Source: Daejeonella sp. H1SJ63
GTDB lineage: Bacteria > Bacteroidota > Bacteroidia > Sphingobacteriales > Sphingobacteriaceae
Assembly (NCBI RefSeq): GCF_029360775.1
Contig: NZ_JARKMZ010000027.1
Location: 62,001-126,000, forward strand
Reading direction: 5' to 3'
Length of the DNA stretch: 64,000 nucleotides
Under the pieces are notes generated by a model, which made no database searches, was not told the DNA's origin, and saw nothing but the letters and a program-made list of their open reading frames with translations. Both the position numbers and the translations under genes were made by a program. Below, piece by piece: positions 63,490-64,000 of the stretch (the first letter of the stretch is position 1; every line of letters starts with the position of its first letter).

Positions 63490-64000
63490 CTAATAAGCCA
63501 TTCTCAAACGCTCTGCAAATTCATCCGGCAAAGGACTTTCCTCTATGGCATTTGCGGCCTTTTCAACATCATAATCAAAACGGATAAAGTCAATCTGTAA
63601 GCTATCGGGATGATTCACAGCACTGTTTTCGTTCAATGTGAGCATCACATAACAGCCTGCCATGATATCATCTTTCGGTTTACCTGCAGAGCCCAGATTA
63701 ATGACATGCTTCAGCTTATTACCTGCCTGAATAATCCGGTGAAACGGTTTGTGGGAATGTCCCACACAAAGTATATCTGCTCCCGATTCATTCATTAAGT
63801 CCAGAACATAACTTTCCTCTGTATCTTCCAGAACATATTCATTCACATCCCTCGGACTGCCATGAACCAGAAGAATCCTAAGATCTTCATTATTTAAGCT
63901 ATAATCCAGTAAAATATGAGCAGGTAAAGTCAGCAGATAAGTTCTGTTCTCAGGTTTGATGATATGATAAGCGTAATCCTTGCCCGTAGAGTCCAATAGC
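63490..64000 (-). CDS. YfcE/MJ0936-type metallophosphoesterase, 5' end outside window
   Basis: The frame runs from the window edge to TAG at 63490-63492, about 170 residues of a protein usually near 240. Visible metal-binding motifs of the calcineurin-like phosphodiesterases are LLVHGSPRDVNEYV, CVGHSHKPFHRI and NLGSAGKPKD. The N-terminal DxH motif lies past 64000, so the Met at 63996 is not the start. Substrate unknown. Confidence 0.85.
   Translation of the reverse strand, partial: LLDSTGKDYAYHIIKPENRTYLLTLPAHILLDYSLNNEDLRILLVHGSPRDVNEYVLEDTEESYVLDLMNESGADILCVGHSHKPFHRIIQAGNKLKHVINLGSAGKPKDDIMAGCYVMLTLNENSAVNHPDSLQIDFIRFDYDVEKAANAIEESPLPDEFAERLRMAY

Noticed and set aside
63490..63996. Met at 63996 as the start of the metallophosphoesterase
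   Set aside because: The conserved N-terminal metal-binding DxH segment would be missing; the frame is open past the window end.
1..64000. CRISPR array, intact transposon, prophage or defence system
   Set aside because: No spaced repeats, no intact transposase or integrase, no toxin, nuclease or methylase genes were seen.

Overview
The window is chromosomal DNA of a Bacteroidota bacterium, most likely Sphingobacteriaceae (Pedobacter-like). This rests on protein character (BshA and YtxJ of bacillithiol metabolism, GH3-type acyl-acid amide synthetase, OstA-like protein, many short Sec or lipoprotein signals), near absence of Shine-Dalgarno sequences, moderately low GC, and repeated -7 boxes of the Bacteroidota form TAnnTTTG. 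Genus is inference. No CRISPR array, rRNA, intact insertion sequence or phage is visible; one tRNA (Ser, GGA) is present.

Layout. 1-3441: 3' part of recJ, lptB, and a GH3 acyltransferase in one direction. 3640-5640: a secreted beta-propeller protein followed by debris of an aldo/keto reductase. 5638-7658: TerC and a polyprenyl diphosphate synthase on the minus strand. 7790-8600: tRNA-Ser with a strong terminator, a nest of inverted and direct repeats, and a broken ORF6N-domain gene cut off exactly at a repeat. 8816-13220: an accessory cassette of four proteins that all carry export signals (FAD oxidoreductase, ceramidase-like amidase, two Tat-type RidA paralogues). 13278-20613: minus-strand block (enolase, APH-type kinase with SSS symporter, asparaginase, TatD, RluB-like pseudouridine synthase). 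20845-34338: mixed housekeeping (lytic transglycosylase, uvrA, nnr, lipA, osmC, ytxJ, ribH, TPR protein, recF with dciA, ndk, nrnA, FKBP lipoprotein). 34484-39209: bshA, then a GH3_C/beta-lactamase fusion overlapping an amidohydrolase. 39474-47758: dihaem cytochrome c, then mutL, two rhomboids and an EEP nuclease in a tight run, cysS, and an NTF2-like secreted protein. 48035-56055: small conserved protein, MoxR and SurA-type PPIase, a candidate HolD-like protein with rdgB, OstA, tilS and a PH-like membrane protein. 56247-64000: 2OG-Fe(II) oxygenase, two very small genes, secreted protein, OmpA lipoprotein, purL, and the 3' part of a metallophosphoesterase.

How the genes work together. Most of the window is core metabolism and DNA maintenance (recJ, uvrA, recF, mutL, rdgB) plus envelope biogenesis (lptB, OstA, SurA-like PPIase, OmpA lipoprotein). 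bshA and ytxJ point to bacillithiol as low-molecular-weight thiol. The most novel-looking items are: (i) the exported oxidoreductase/ceramidase-like/RidA-RidA cassette, which could form an extracytoplasmic amine-release, amine-oxidation and imine-hydrolysis route; (ii) the 198-aa protein before rdgB, whose layout resembles the DNA polymerase III psi subunit; (iii) six genes whose -7 promoter box lies only 4-5 nt before the start codon, suggesting leaderless mRNAs; (iv) an orphan GH3 C-terminal domain fused to a serine beta-lactamase domain; (v) the tRNA-Ser repeat nest that truncates an ORF6N gene. All coordinates and motifs were read by eye; no database search was possible.
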